64,000 nucleotides of DNA from Achaetomiella virescens. Taxonomy: Eukaryota; Ascomycota; Sordariomycetes; Sordariales; Chaetomiaceae. The notes beneath the pieces are model-generated. The model did no database searches. It was not told the origin of the DNA and worked only from the letters and a program-made list of their open reading frames with translations. The translations under genes were made by a program, and so were the position numbers. Location: positions 240,464 to 304,463 of the forward strand of contig JARNGD010000020.1 in the NCBI GenBank assembly GCA_031001845.1, in the 5' to 3' direction. Below, piece after piece: positions 11,863 through 23,741 of this stretch. Numbering within the stretch: the first letter of the stretch is position 1; each line of letters begins with the position of its first letter.

Positions 11863-14196
11863 ATGGGGATCGCCACAACAGTCCTGGGCACAATGAAGTT
11901 CTTCAGGAGGAAAGACAAGCGGAAGAACGACTGCGACACCGGCCAGGGGCGCATGCCGGGCTTCGGCAGCAGCAGCAGCAGCAGCGCGAATGGCAAACAC
12001 TTGGCTCCGGCATACGGGGGTACAGCCTCAGCGACCCCCGGCCCGACACCCACCGGCCCTCCGGCGGCCCTTCCTCCGGCCACTACGACCCAAGAAACCA
12101 CAATGTGCAATCAGTCGCTTTTCAGCGCCGACCGAGTCGCGTCTCTGCTGCGATCCTTGCTCAGCTCCCCGGGCCGATCCTCGCGCGCATCTTCGCCTTC
12201 GTCTGTCCCCACAGCCGCGACGAGAGCTACGCTACCTGCGAGCAGAGCTCTGTCGACGATGGCTGTATGCTGTGCGACTTGCGCGACTTGGCGCATTGCG
12301 TCGCCGTTTGTAGGAGGTGGAGGGAAGAGGCTGTCAAGCTGCTGTATGTCGAACCACATGGACTCCTTCGCCTCAATCCGCCTGCCAGCGCCTGTGGCTC
12401 GCCCGTGATGGCAAGACGCTAACCCAGCTTCCCCCCAGATACCACAGCATTCGGATAGATAGCGTTCACTACTGCGATCTGGAAGCCGTCCTGGCCGAGC
12501 GGCGGAAACGGCGATCCTTCTTCGACCGCAATGGCGAGCCCGAGGACCCTGCCCAGGCCCGCCTGAAGCTGCTCTGCCGCACCCTCCGCGACGACCCCAC
12601 GAGGCGCGGACGCCTTGTCCAGTTCCTCAAGATGCCGTATATGCTGCGCGAGTCCTGCCAAGCCGACTTGGCGCGGACGATAGCCGTGACCCGAACCTGC
12701 GATATGTCGACCTACCCGAGGGCCTGTTCACCGACGAGCCGCCGTTCTTGACGCTCCGGTTGGAGGTGCAGGCGCGATGTCTCGAATTGCGGAAGATGAC
12801 GTACATGGGGGGATCAGAAATAGTCTGCAGGTTTTGGCAAGCGGGAGGGTGTGGACGAAGCTCGAGGTGCTGGAACTGATCGGGGTTGAGACGGAACCGG
12901 GCATGCTGCGCCAAGTGCTGGGCTCTCTGGGCAACCTGCGGGCGCTCAAGGTCAACCAGACGACATCTTTCAGTGATGAGCGCTGGCGTGGAGCGAGATG
13001 CTGCCGCCTTTCCCGCCGCTGGAGGAGTTCATTCTCACTAACGTTCCCAACGTGACGGCTGCAGGCCTCAAGGCGTGGCTGGTCCTGCCCGAGGCGCGGC
13101 AGGCGTTAAGGGTGCTTACGCTCAACGGGACGGGCGTACCGGCATGGTCTCTTCAGGAATTACTGGTCTACCTGCCTGGGCTAAAGCACTTGTCCATCAT
13201 TGACAGTGTCTCGACCACCATGCAGGCCGCTACCGGGTCGCACAACATCCCGCCGCTCTCCTCCACTAGCCTCGAGTCTCTCCACTTCGAAATTACTGCC
13301 GCGCCAACATCGCCCAAATACTCGGGCGTCACCGCAAGCTACTACAACTACCTCGCCAGCTCGCTCCTCTCAGGCGGCCTGCCGAACCTCCGCGCAGTCT
13401 ACGTCCGCGACCCCAACTTTCCCGATCCTCCTCGGCCTGCCTCCGCCCACGCCCGCCTTTGCCGAAGGCCGCATGGCGCGCCAGCAAGCAGCGGTTCAGC
13501 GTCCCCCTTCGCCTCGCCCAACAAACCTTCGCATGGCAATTTCCCAGGCGGCCTGCTCCCCCCTCAGCACCATTTGGCGGCGGTGCTGGTGGCCACCGCC
13601 AACAAGCCTCCCTCTCCTCCCTCAACGGCTCGTTCAACCCGGCCTCGGGCCTCGGCGTCAGCATTCTCAACCAAAACCAGAAACATCATCGCTTCAGCAG
13701 CAACAACCCGTTCGCCTCCGCCTCCTCTAACCTAACCGTCCCATCCCCTGCCGCGGGACTGGGCGGCGGGAACTTCTTGAATCTGCCTGCCAAACTGGAA
13801 GTCTTCACCAAGGGCGACGATGACCAGCTGGGGTGGGACTTTGTGCAGGTAGGTGGTGGGAGAGGGAGGGGCGGAGCGGCAAGTGATCGCGGTGAGCGAC
13901 CCCTGAGCAGCTATGGCTTGGGCGCGGATGTGTTGGGGGGGAGTGCGGCGGGCTGGAGTTCAGGGGGCGGCGCGAGGAGGAGCGTGCTTGTGGGCGGGCA
14001 AGGGGCCGGGGGTGGATTCTTGGCTGTTCCGAGTGAGGTTAATGGGCAGCAAAGAGGTAGGAGAGGGGAGATGGGGATGGGGATGGGGATGGGTGGGAGT
14101 GGGTTGTTGGGGGTAGGGGGCGGGGAGGACGAGTGGCCCAGGCCGAAGAGCAGTGCGGGGGAGAGGAAGAGGGAGAAGATGGATCTATGGCGGTGA
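11863..14196 (+). CDS. F-box domain protein with leucine-rich-like body and Gly-rich tail
   Basis: Probable substrate receptor of an SCF ubiquitin ligase. A Pro/Thr/Ser-rich N-terminus (MKFFRRKDKRKND after a possible ATG at 11863; 11893 is the alternative start) precedes an F-box at about 12140-12340: ILAQLPGPILARIFAFVCP, then DLAHCVAVCRRWREEAVKLL. A clean 95 bp intron (12344-12438; GTATGT donor, GCTAAC branch, CCCCAG acceptor) follows directly. The body is LRR-like, with segments such as LVQFLKMPYMLRESCQADL, VWTKLEVLELIGVETEPGML and LPGLKHLSIIDSVSTTM. The C-terminus is Asn/Ser and then Gly rich and ends KREKMDLWR. About 745 aa. Frames change near 12110-12160, 12690, 12985 and 13430-13460, with no introns there. 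Substrate unknown. Confidence 0.8.
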
Positions 14197-14808
14197 GGGA
14201 GACCTCTACTTGCGTGGGAGGGTGAGAAAGGGGTCGTCTGGGAGTTAAAGACGCAAAAGCAACCAGGTCATGCTCATGGATAGGTCAGCGAAAAGGACTA
14301 GGTGGGTATCTATGGCGTCTGACGGGTGATGAAGGAAGGGTAGCTTGGAGTTTGATCTTTGGATGTTGCCCGTTGATGCTGTTGGAAGTGGATCGAGCCT
14401 GGTTCTAGTTCAGTTTATGATGTACTATACCCCTGTTCTGCAACGATGAATCTGGTTCTTCTCTATCTCGTTGTTCGTGCTTGCTCAATATGTTGGACGG
14501 CCTCCGCTGCGAGGTTGGCTGTCCAACCTTCTTCGGCCAGTCCATCCCATTGTCTCCGACAACCCCAAACGTGGAGGACTTGGGACGGTGTGTTCGCGAT
14601 CTCTGGTATGGATAAGGTGGACTCGGCGACGGTGGCAGAGATGTTAAGATTTCTTTTGAGCATTAACACGGACTGGAGCATATCTCGGAATGTTCAATCC
14701 CGTGGCCATTCCACCACCGAAATACCACAACAAACGAACGATAACGCAAACACCTCCAACTACCATCTTTCTTGCATAACTGCCCTATCCAACAACCTCT
14801 CCATAGCC
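14197..14808. other. Downstream region of the F-box gene
   Basis: No supported gene. A plus-strand open frame from 14446 has poor composition and is probably 3' UTR or antisense to the small minus-strand candidate beyond it. Confidence 0.45.
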
Positions 14809-15261
14809 TCATCCATCCCCCGTCCACCAGGACTTGCAACCCCCCTCGCAAACAAAATGCTGACAATTCCAATCACCGTCCCACTGCCTCACCTCCACCT
14901 CCGCGGCCGCCTCGACGGGCCTCATCTCCTCGCCCCGAGGCACCACCACGGCGTCCGCGTTGACGTGGCCGAGAAAAGTCGGCTGCTCAGTCCTGTCCAC
15001 GCTCTGGTGCATCCGCTGGACCTGCCACTCGCCGCGCGGGGCTGGAGTTCACTGTTGCAGTGAGGCGCCAACCCGCGTGTATTGGCCCAATCCCACGGCT
15101 TGGTGGTACGGGGTCCAGTAAACTGTGCACACTCCGCAGAAGCCGGTAAATGCGGGGATGCATGGTGCTATCCTCACTCGGCGGGCGAGTCTGTTAGCGA
15201 AGGTAGCATCGAGGAAACCAACAAACAGAGCGAACCGCTGCAGACGCAGGTCAGACGGCAA
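14809..15261 (-). CDS. Putative small uncharacterised protein (low confidence)
   Basis: No family recognised. A minus-strand frame starts at 15261 (MPSDLRLQRFALFVGF) and runs to 15049. A possible intron begins GTGAGG and ends TGCACAG before VYWTPYHQAVGLGQYTRV. A second frame (EWQVQRMHQSVDRTEQPTF, then VNADAVVVPRGEEMRPVEAA, then AEVEVRQWDGDWNCQHFV) follows and stops at 14809. Composition is more protein-like than the surrounding sequence, but the two frames must be joined by a one-base shift, and no domain supports the call. Confidence 0.25.
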
Positions 15262-17380
15262 CGGTAAAGATGCCGACGGGTTGCCGCGCAGAGCATACGG
15301 CAGGTCTGCGGCGCGGTTGGCAGACCTTCAGTTAAGCTTACCGATGGGAGTGGTATCCATCCGTAAAGGTGGGTTTACATTACTGGCAGGGTAGTTTATT
15401 CTTGGTTGCAAGGGAGCTATCTCGAGAGCCACGTCTTGCGAAGATGAACGGTGATATTCACAGTATGTAGATAATAATAACATCGAATGCAAGAGTCTGG
15501 GTGTCTGAAAGGGTTATTGAGCACAACAGAAGAGAGACCCCGTCCAGACTCGGCTTTCACCGACGATTGGTCCTGTATCGCCGTGATATGGAAAACGCGG
15601 GACGGACAAGGCAAAGTCTCGAACAAAGAGGGGAAAGCCAGGTCTCCGGCACGGCTCTTGAGAGCTCACCGTTTGCAGCGATCCGAGGTTGACCCTGTAC
15701 CGTGTGGTAAGCATCAGCTTTATTCTGGAACCCCGAACCCGGCTCCGGACCGAGAGCGGGGCCGGATGGCGATGCTAAATTCGGAGGATCGTCCAGTCCA
15801 GCTGAGCATCCTCAAAAGCCCAGCCGCACTCTGGCACGCACAGACCCAAGCAAGGCGTTGGCTCTTTTGACTTCCTCTGCCGTGAAAGCGGGTCAATGAT
15901 TCGTCATTCTGACGGTTGCTCAGCCGATCAGCCCCAGTCCTTGAATTCCTGCGAGAGCCGAAGAGTTGGTGTCGAACGTCTGCGCCGCACTGAGCCATCG
16001 CGGTCCCACGAGGATGTATGGCTGCCAGCCATCTCCTGGGTGAATATTCTTCTGAGAATACCACAAGGTACGTGGTGCGAGGCTTGCATCGCTACGAGTG
16101 GGCCATCGTCTCTCAGGAACGGTTGAGGTCGGGCTCGCCGTCTGTAGGGAACGCGTGATCACAGATCTCGAATCGGGAAGTCGAAATGGAGTTCGGCTCG
16201 GGCTTCCACCACAGAGGCGAAAAACATTTTTAGAAACGCTGCATTTGAACCCTGTCCACCTTAGTTAGCGTGGTCCATTGAAAGCTCAGACGTCGTTTGA
16301 TTGGAAGACCATTGCAAGGAGCTTGGGCCAGCGGCTCGTTGCAACTCCTCAGATGGGGCATGACACAATGCTAGATTTTAGGGTTGAATATGGGATTTTG
16401 CAGTCTAAGATCGGACGATGCACGGGTTGGTGTTGGGCAACCCGGATGGAAAATCAGCCCCGCAGAGAATTGACCGCATGATTCAATCGCTTACATCAAG
16501 GCTGCCATCCTGGCGGTCGAGTATTTCCGCTGCTATTGGGTTGTTGGACATCCATCTCTTCCCCCATGATCACAACGCTCGGGCGCTGGTTCCCGGATCG
16601 CCGGTAGCAACCTTGGAATTCAGACGTCAGGCGTGTCCCGAGCACCCACCCACGCGGGAGTCGTGTGTAACTTCTGCGTAATGTCTGAGTTCCAGCCGTT
16701 CACCGCTCCCGTCCGTCGAACCGCAGACTCGAGGCATGTCGTCGATCTGGCAATGAGTGGTCCGCCTCGAGGTGATTCTGCGGTGCACGAGATCGCCAGG
16801 GAATATCATTGCTGAGACCGGATGAATGAAGAGCACGGGCCCAAGTACACCCCACGAGTGTCGTGTTGACCCCTACCTGGTGGTAATTGCGTGGCGTGAG
16901 GGCAAGATTAAGACCGCGTTGGCGGAGATGGCAACTGGATTCGAGAAGCCGACGAAACGGAGCGACCTCGTCACCAGGAATCAGAGGAAGAGTTCGTCAA
17001 AGCGGCTGGAGTTCTGAGGATGCTGCTTGTTTCGATGATAACGCAGGTTGTTTTGGGGGGGTGTTTTGGGGGTGGGCACACTTTCCTTCTGACAACGCAC
17101 GCACAATCCAATTCCCGGGAAGAGGCAGAGTTACACGACGAACACAAAGACGAGCAACTTCCCGCGGCTCTGGGACCCGAGAGAAAGGGTGTCAGTCCCA
17201 CTGCTGGGGTCAGCCTTATCGATAGCATCGAGAGCTACAGGGCAGACACCAAAGAATCTGCATCGATTTTTTCATTTGCCACCGTCGTGTCTAAATATAC
17301 TTCCATGCAGCCACAAAGACCGCCCGGTCTCTACACGCTTTCTCTGCGGAGCCGGTCATCGCGGTCTCAATTTTGGGAGG

Positions 17381-17413
<33 letters not shown>

Positions 17414-19134
17414 TAAGCGGGGATACGCTCTCGTCGCCTTCACGACTTTTCCGTTTTGGCGTCGACGCGGAGTCAGAGGTCGCGGGAGGTTGCCCTTCGT
17501 CCTGCTTGCAATTTGACTCTTCATGCTGCTGCCGGGACTCAACAAAAGCCAACCTGGCGAGCGGCCGGTCCCCGGTCCATAGTGGCTACCTCAACGGCTA
17601 GAACATGCTTGAGGATAAAATAGCATCCTGGCTTACAGTCGCGTCCCGGACTGCGAGGACAGGCAGGGCGGCCCACACGAACGGCTGCCATGGTGGTCAG
17701 GCTCCATTGAATCTCGACAGTTTGAGTTCAGGTAGGGCGGGCACGCGCCGGCAGGACGAAGACAACCGCCCAACTCGGCATCCTCCCACGCTACGCACCC
17801 GCAAAGATGGTGTGCAGCAATGGACGTCCGGCCGCTGCGAAATATCTGTTAAGGTAAGCTTGTTTCGACTCCGAGTGGCTAGCCATCTTTCGACGACGAC
17901 GACAACGTGACCACTGCACTCAATTTCCCCATTGGTCGGAGTTTGCGATGTTGTGCCTTGCCGCTGCTCAGTTTGGCTCCGGGTCGTGGTGCGAATCGCT
18001 GTTGGCCAGGAACTTGTCCCTCACCAACCATGCTGCCAATGAGCAGACATGTGCGTGACCTTGGGCTGGCCCCCCGCAGCCAAGCACGCTGGCTGGGGCT
18101 GATTACGAAAGGAGAGACAACGCAGATCTCAGGCTGGAAAACAAGAGCTCACACGAGGTTGGGGTGGCTGTGACGCGGAAAACGGGAGTCCCGTCTTGGG
18201 AATGCTTCGCCAACCGACTGCATAGATTTCCCCCATGATCTCAACAATCTGGAAGAGTCAGAGTTCCTCGCGAAGCTACGGATCACTCTTAGCCGGGTGC
18301 TGGGGGTCTGGCAAAGAGAAGGTTAGCCGTCGGCTTGCTTGGCGGGGACTTCCATCTCCGAAATGTCGGCCACGTTGACCGTCGAGGATCCGGTTCGACC
18401 TGAAACACGGGCTACGGCCAACCAGGGCTCGCCGTGGTGCCAATACTCGATCGCAGCCCAGACGACCAGCCAGCCCGCGGCTGGCTCTCGAAGATGGCCC
18501 GGCACATAGCTGTGGAGCGCCGGATTGCTCTGTGGAAGCGCTGAATTTTCTTTTCCCCGCCGGAATTTCAAAACACTGGTGATCGCAGGAAGAAATGGGC
18601 AGACCGAGTCCGCAGGTCGACACGATCCTCGTTGTGGAGGCGTGAGCAGGGATCGCCGGTGGCAGGGGAGCAAGGGCAGGGACTGGGGCAGGGGGACCTG
18701 GTTTGGTATGCATGGTCTGCGGGCTGTCATGCGAGGGCAGGCCGTCTTGCTCAGGTCCGCTACATTAACGGACCAGCTGCTTTGCACCCATTCACTGGAC
18801 GGAGGTACATCCAATTCCTGCGCGCCCACGCACCACCCACCACTTAGACAAGCCGCCGAAGTCAACAGGGTCTCTCGAGCTGTTGACCGTTATGACATCT
18901 CTTGGCACGCCCTCACCTTTTCGCGCATTTGCCCACCTTGGGCAGCAGCCTTTCCATTAAAAGATCCTCCCGCTCCCCCAACCCTCGGGCTTGCTCCCCT
19001 CATGCCAGTCCCGCCCACTCCCGCCATCCCTCGAAGAATCCCGGTTCGGCAGACCGAGACAACGACGGTCAACTACCTCGCTCTCCCTCGCTTGCTGCTG
19101 CTAGCCTATGACCTGAGCATTCTCCTTCGAGGCC
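15262..19134. other. Large intergenic region (about 3.9 kb)
   Basis: No supported gene on either strand. Open frames reach 180 codons (for example minus 18323-18865) but show no domains, no consistent splice sites and biased composition. It contains a 27-base poly-T tract (17383-17409). The right-hand end should be the promoter of the gene starting at 19135. Confidence 0.45.
17383..17409 (+). repeat. Poly-T tract of 27 bases
   Basis: Uninterrupted run of 27 T after GGAGGCC. Simple homopolymer; its reported length is likely to be unreliable in sequencing. Confidence 0.95.
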
Positions 19135-20397
19135 ATGTCTCTCCCACACCGACTCCTTCGTTCGAGGAGTAACCGTCGCTCCGTCATAACAAATACCCCG
19201 GTTCTCGACGACAAACCCGACTTCCCACTCTCGCCCAAGCCAGCAGCCTTTGACGAGCCCATCTTTGACAAGCTTGACGAAATGGACACCCCCGGCACCA
19301 TGGCCCCTAGCCCGAAGCGAGTCCATGCGAACGACGATGTCCCAGCGCTCCCCCGAAGAGCGCTCTCAGGGCGTCGAGGTTGCTTGACAATCACGGTCTG
19401 GCGCTGGGGGGCGCTGTCGAAGCGGCTGATCTTTCCCAAGCCACCACACCGCACGATGTTTACCTCTCGTCCGAAGAGGACGCCTCGTCTGACGCTGACG
19501 ACTTCTCCGACTACGAATACGACTCGAGCATTGAAGATCCTGCTTCGCCCACGCGGCGGAGCAGTCGCGAGGATACGGCCAGGGCGGTGTCGGTGGTGTT
19601 TGCAGGGAAGCCGTCTCTTATCGACCTTCCTGCCACGAGGAAACGGCCGACATCAAGCAGCTCGTTGGGGACATCCAGGACACGGTCGAGCACCCGGACG
19701 TCTATCGAGCCGACCCCAGTCACAACAGCCACCACCGAGGACCGGCCGGCCACACCCGCGAGCACCGCTTCTTCACACTCCCGCCCTAAGAAGGACGTTA
19801 CACCCAGCAGGAAGAGCGTCTTCCTCTCCGAGATCCTAGTCAAGAAGAAGCCACCATTCCTCAGCATCGACCCCTATGCCCATGGCAGCCACTACTCTCT
19901 CGACATTCCCAAGGCGCTCGACAGCCTCGAACACGAGAACCAGCCTGCCAGGACGCCGCGGACGCCCACAATGCTGCTCAAGGGCGTGACAAGGTCCTTG
20001 AGTCTGGTTCGGAAGCGGAGCAGGCCGCTCTCAATTCACCACAGGACCCCGTTCCGAGGATAGACACTTCGGTTGCGTCGCACCCGAGTAGGTTCTCGGT
20101 GCACTCACCAGCGGTGGTACATGCCGACCACCCTGGACAGGAGAAGGAAGAGGCCGACCGTCATTCCTTCCACGGGCACGACCATCCCCAGCGGCCGAAA
20201 ACCCCTCTGACGCCGATCTCATACAATGACATCCTCAATGCAGTCAAGCGGGGCGCCACCATGATGGGGCGGCGTCGCCACCGAGCGATAGCATGTCAGC
20301 TACATCACCCGGCCCAGCACCGACCAAGAAGGGGATCCTGAGCGGCATCGCGGCCAGGCGGAAGAGCACCAAGCTGACGGGGAAGCCTTTGGTTTAA
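19135..20397 (+). CDS. Conserved-looking, disordered Ser/acidic-rich fungal protein of unknown function
   Basis: Function unknown. It starts MSLPHRLLRSRSNRRSVI at 19135, followed by FPLSPKPAAFDEPIFDKLDE, then an acidic Ser/Asp/Tyr block (VYLSSEEDASSDADDFSDYE). Next come a Ser/Thr-rich spacer and the basic segments KSVFLSEILVKKKPPFLSID and LLKGVTRSLSLVRKRSRPLS. The protein ends with ISYNDILNAVKRGAT and KKGILSGIAARRKSTKLTGK before TAA at 20395-20397, about 420 aa. No transmembrane segment, signal peptide or catalytic motif. Short ordered motifs separated by low complexity resemble a scaffold or regulator with linear motifs, but this is inference. No introns. Frames shift near 19345 (a missing C in a C run repairs it), near 20045 and near 20285. 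Confidence 0.7.
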
Positions 20398-23300
20398 CAA
20401 AAACGGTTTGCATTTGCCGGCGTTTGATGTGCAATATCTGGATATGGATCTGCGGCGTTCATCATGCGGGAACTTGGCAAGGGAAGCCGGCGTTTTGGAA
20501 ATGACATCCGGGGGCGGGATCTACATGACTTCTTTTTTTTGGGAGATTTGCGCCTTCTGCAATGATGATACCACGGACAGATCGGATTTTTCGCATGTAC
20601 TTGTCGTTTTATTTTGAGCTTCACGAGCGAGCAAGCAAGCAAAGCAAGCAAAGCAAGCAAAGCAAGCAAAGCAAGCAATGAGTTCCTCTCCGATCTTCGT
20701 CTGCAAGCCATACTGTATTGCATGTCCGGATACACAAACACGGAACTTTGTCGTTGCCTTCGTCTTTCCGAGTCTCCGTAATACCTCCCTCTGTATGTCG
20801 TTCCTCCGTTACCGTCTGGCTAACTTGGGGGATCGGACTGCGTTTCGCCTCCCCGTTTCTGGGTATGCATATCATCCATCCCTTTCATAGACCGACCGAC
20901 CGAGCGGTCGCTCTGACAGCCCTCCGGTTTTGTCTCACCGGATGCCGCTCGGATGACGAGACTTGGCACATCCCAGGGATAGGTTTCACTCCAGAGTGGG
21001 CGGCAGGTTGCACAAGTCGTGGAACGGACTGATTCTCTTCTAGAAAAAAAAAAGAAAAGAAAAGAAAACGTTTCGGCTTCCCTTTCCACTGCGTACCATG
21101 CTGCATGTTCTGTGCTCCGTTTTGCTCGATACCAGAGTACCATTCGCGCTCGCTTGTCGAGGATGGGTCTGTTTCAAAAACAACGTGCCGCCAGCGTCCT
21201 GCCGAAGCGAAAGGCTTCCCGGCCCGGACGTACAAGCTGTGTTGCTTCCCGCGTCCGTGAGAAGAAACGACCCCTGCTTTGTTCCTATGATACCGTAGTA
21301 CCTGCATAGAACAGACACGGATAGACTGCGTGTGGGTGGTTCGTTACGGTTTGCTGGGATGGGGGAACCTCGGCCTTGAGGTGATACGCAGGGTAAGGGT
21401 GTCCTTGGCGCGTGTCGACGGTGAGTGCTACATACAGCGGTTAGACGAGATGGGATGGACGCTTGTTGAGCGATTAATTCCACCAAAGGACCGCGGCTTT
21501 TGCTATGGGATGGGGATCGGGATGGGAGACAAGACCTCGTCTCGCTTTTCTGCTTGAAGGGTTGGTGCAGGTCGGTTGCTGCTCCACCATGGGGTGATTG
21601 ATGGTAGACAGAGACAGCTACGCTGCGCAGGTACGGATGCTACTGCGAGTCCGACAGTCCGGCCATCATTCCGCTGCCAAAGGGAGGAACGGCGGAAAGC
21701 GCTGGTTTGGGAAGGTCGAACGGCAGATGGTGTGGTGTGTGTGGGTGAGTTCGGAGGGTAAGGTAGAGTGGGGTGGGGGAAGAGCGGACCTTGAGGGGAC
21801 AGCTTCAGGGGCAGAACAACGGAAGCTTCTCCCCTACCAACCCCGCTGCTGAGACAGGAAATCCCATTCCACCCACTCATATCGGTTCGCACGTTGAGGT
21901 TCTTCACATGGGGTTTTGCCATAGCGAAATGAAGGAAGACGTCGCGTAAGGATGGGGGGTTAGCTCGCAAGATGAGTGGCCGGTGAGAAGGGAGGGCTGG
22001 AGCCTCTGGATTGGATTGGTTCGCAAGGGATCATGGGACACAGAAGGGAGTGAAATGAGAGTTGATGGAAACACTCGTCGGGTTCAAACCTCACCTACCT
22101 TAACAGCTTAATCGTGTTGAGGGAGTTGCGAGGGGAGCCGCTGGGGAAAGCATGCGTCGATCGCTACTTGCTCCTTTCTGAAGTCGACCCCTAGCTGAAT
22201 TGATTGTCTTCAGCTGTCACCTCTGCAAAACCAATAAGTGGCAGTTTAAGTGCAATACATGTACCTTGGGCGTTGTGGCACTCTCTGGACGCTTTCTCAG
22301 TGCCAAAGTCCGCCAGTGGCACTTACACAGCAGCGTGTGTTCGACTAGTTTCAGGGGTAAGCCATTAGTAGTACCAAGCCTCGTCCCTTGCGTCTCAAAG
22401 AAAAAGTATACGCGCAGAAGAAGGAATGAAACAAATGCATTGACTTTCATCCGCGAGTGTGAAATCCGGTCCGGCCTCGGCAGTGAGGCTGCCGGTGACG
22501 GGAAGGGCGATCACGGTTTCAGGGGGAACATCAGAATCAGGCTGGGAGCAAAGTCAGGGTTTGAGTATAACGGTGGCACTCCTTTCCAGGTGTCTCAACT
22601 CGTGTTTGGTGACAAGTATACGTAATATCCCCTTTGTAGATACAAGTATAACCCGAACTTGTCTGAAGCATAATGCGAGTCGCAGTATACCACACACAGC
22701 AGCGACACCCCCCGACGGGCTGGGTACGTGGCTCTTGGGCTCCCACCCAGGAATGTCGTTGCTAACCAGTCCGGTTCCGTGTGGCTTTATCTGCGAGTTC
22801 ATGCAAGTACAAGGTGGGTGGTTTCCGCCCAACCGCCATAAAGTCCTCTCGCGCCCTTGTTTCTGCGAAGGACAGTCACGATAGTTTTGAGTTCCTCACT
22901 AGGTACCGGTCGCGAGGCCGCCCCTTGGACCGGCCGTCACTAAGACCAAACTCTTCTGGCCTTATGTTCAACTTCACGATCAAGGTCAAGACCACATCGT
23001 AGCACGCGGCTGGCCCAACGCAAGGCTTAGTGTCGAAAGGGGAGGCTATTTCCAATGCCCATAAGCTTATATTGCCCTTTTCGTACGAGCAGCGCCGCAT
23101 TAGCCCGACCTAGGAGTAGGAACGCCGAGATATCCGGCCGTGCTATGCTACCCCCGAAACATGGCCGGCCGGGCCCGGTCAGCGGCCGGCCTACCGAAAC
23201 ACGGGAACGAAAAAAAGTTTAGGGCGTAATTCCCCAAGCAGCTTATTTTCTCTGACGTCGGTCTGGAAGTGTTGGCCCTGCGGTTTCTATTCTCGTTGCA

Positions 23301-23741
23301 AAAGGAATTTGATGATGTCGATGGTGGCTTCTGTCTCGGGGTCATCGCCATCTCACACCAGTTACTCACGAGCACAGATACATCACTTTGCTGGCAGCGA
23401 AGACTTCTTTAGATTCTCTCTGCTACAAAGTTTCATTGGTGGTTTCATCAGGACGGACTGGTTGTCAGGTGATACTACTACACTATCCATCCATCGTCTG
23501 CTCCTAAGATGATGATTACCCTGAGTACAGCAAACAGCTCATCTAACGTATCCCGCCAAATAGAAAAAAATCCATCAGCAACAACATGAATACCACGGAA
23601 CGAATACAACTCTCCCAGTGTTGATCATACACCAAACTTCATTCACAAAGCTATAGACACGAAGGTTCAAGACCACGTATGTACAGCACATACCCGTTCA
23701 AAACTATGTTCATGAAGTCATCCACGCCCATTTTCACCTAT
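20398..23741. other. Intergenic region (about 3.3 kb)
   Basis: No supported gene. It contains a 9-bp minisatellite at 20631-20677. Open frames at 21040-21486, 21503-21970 and 22200-22625 lack domains and good composition. Palindromic GGCCGGCC-rich sequence occurs near 23161-23200. Confidence 0.45.
20631..20677 (+). repeat. Minisatellite, 9-bp unit GCAAGCAAA, about five copies
   Basis: Visible tandem array of GCAAGCAAA units, with a truncated GCAAG first copy, located about 240 bases past the stop of the preceding gene and so probably in its 3' flank. Confidence 0.9.

Noticed and set aside
14446..15063. 205-codon plus-strand frame after the F-box gene
   Set aside because: His/Pro/Arg-rich in its second half, starts in likely 3' UTR, and the opposite strand reads more like protein.
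18276..18865. Two overlapping minus-strand open frames of 145 and 180 codons
   Set aside because: Both are Pro/Ala/Arg-rich, lack domains and splice logic, and each disagrees with the other on frame. No better than chance in GC-rich DNA.
21040..21970. Minus-strand frames of about 150 codons (21040-21486 and 21503-21970)
   Set aside because: Ser/Pro/Thr-rich translations with poly-Phe from an A-rich tract; no recognisable motif or conserved start context.
22077..22110. GGTTCAAACC sequence resembling a tRNA B box
   Set aside because: No A box at a suitable distance and no foldable acceptor or anticodon stem around it.
23155..23202. GGCCGGCC-rich palindromic segment as a possible mobile-element end
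   Set aside because: No target-site duplication, no paired inverted repeat and no transposase-like ORF nearby.
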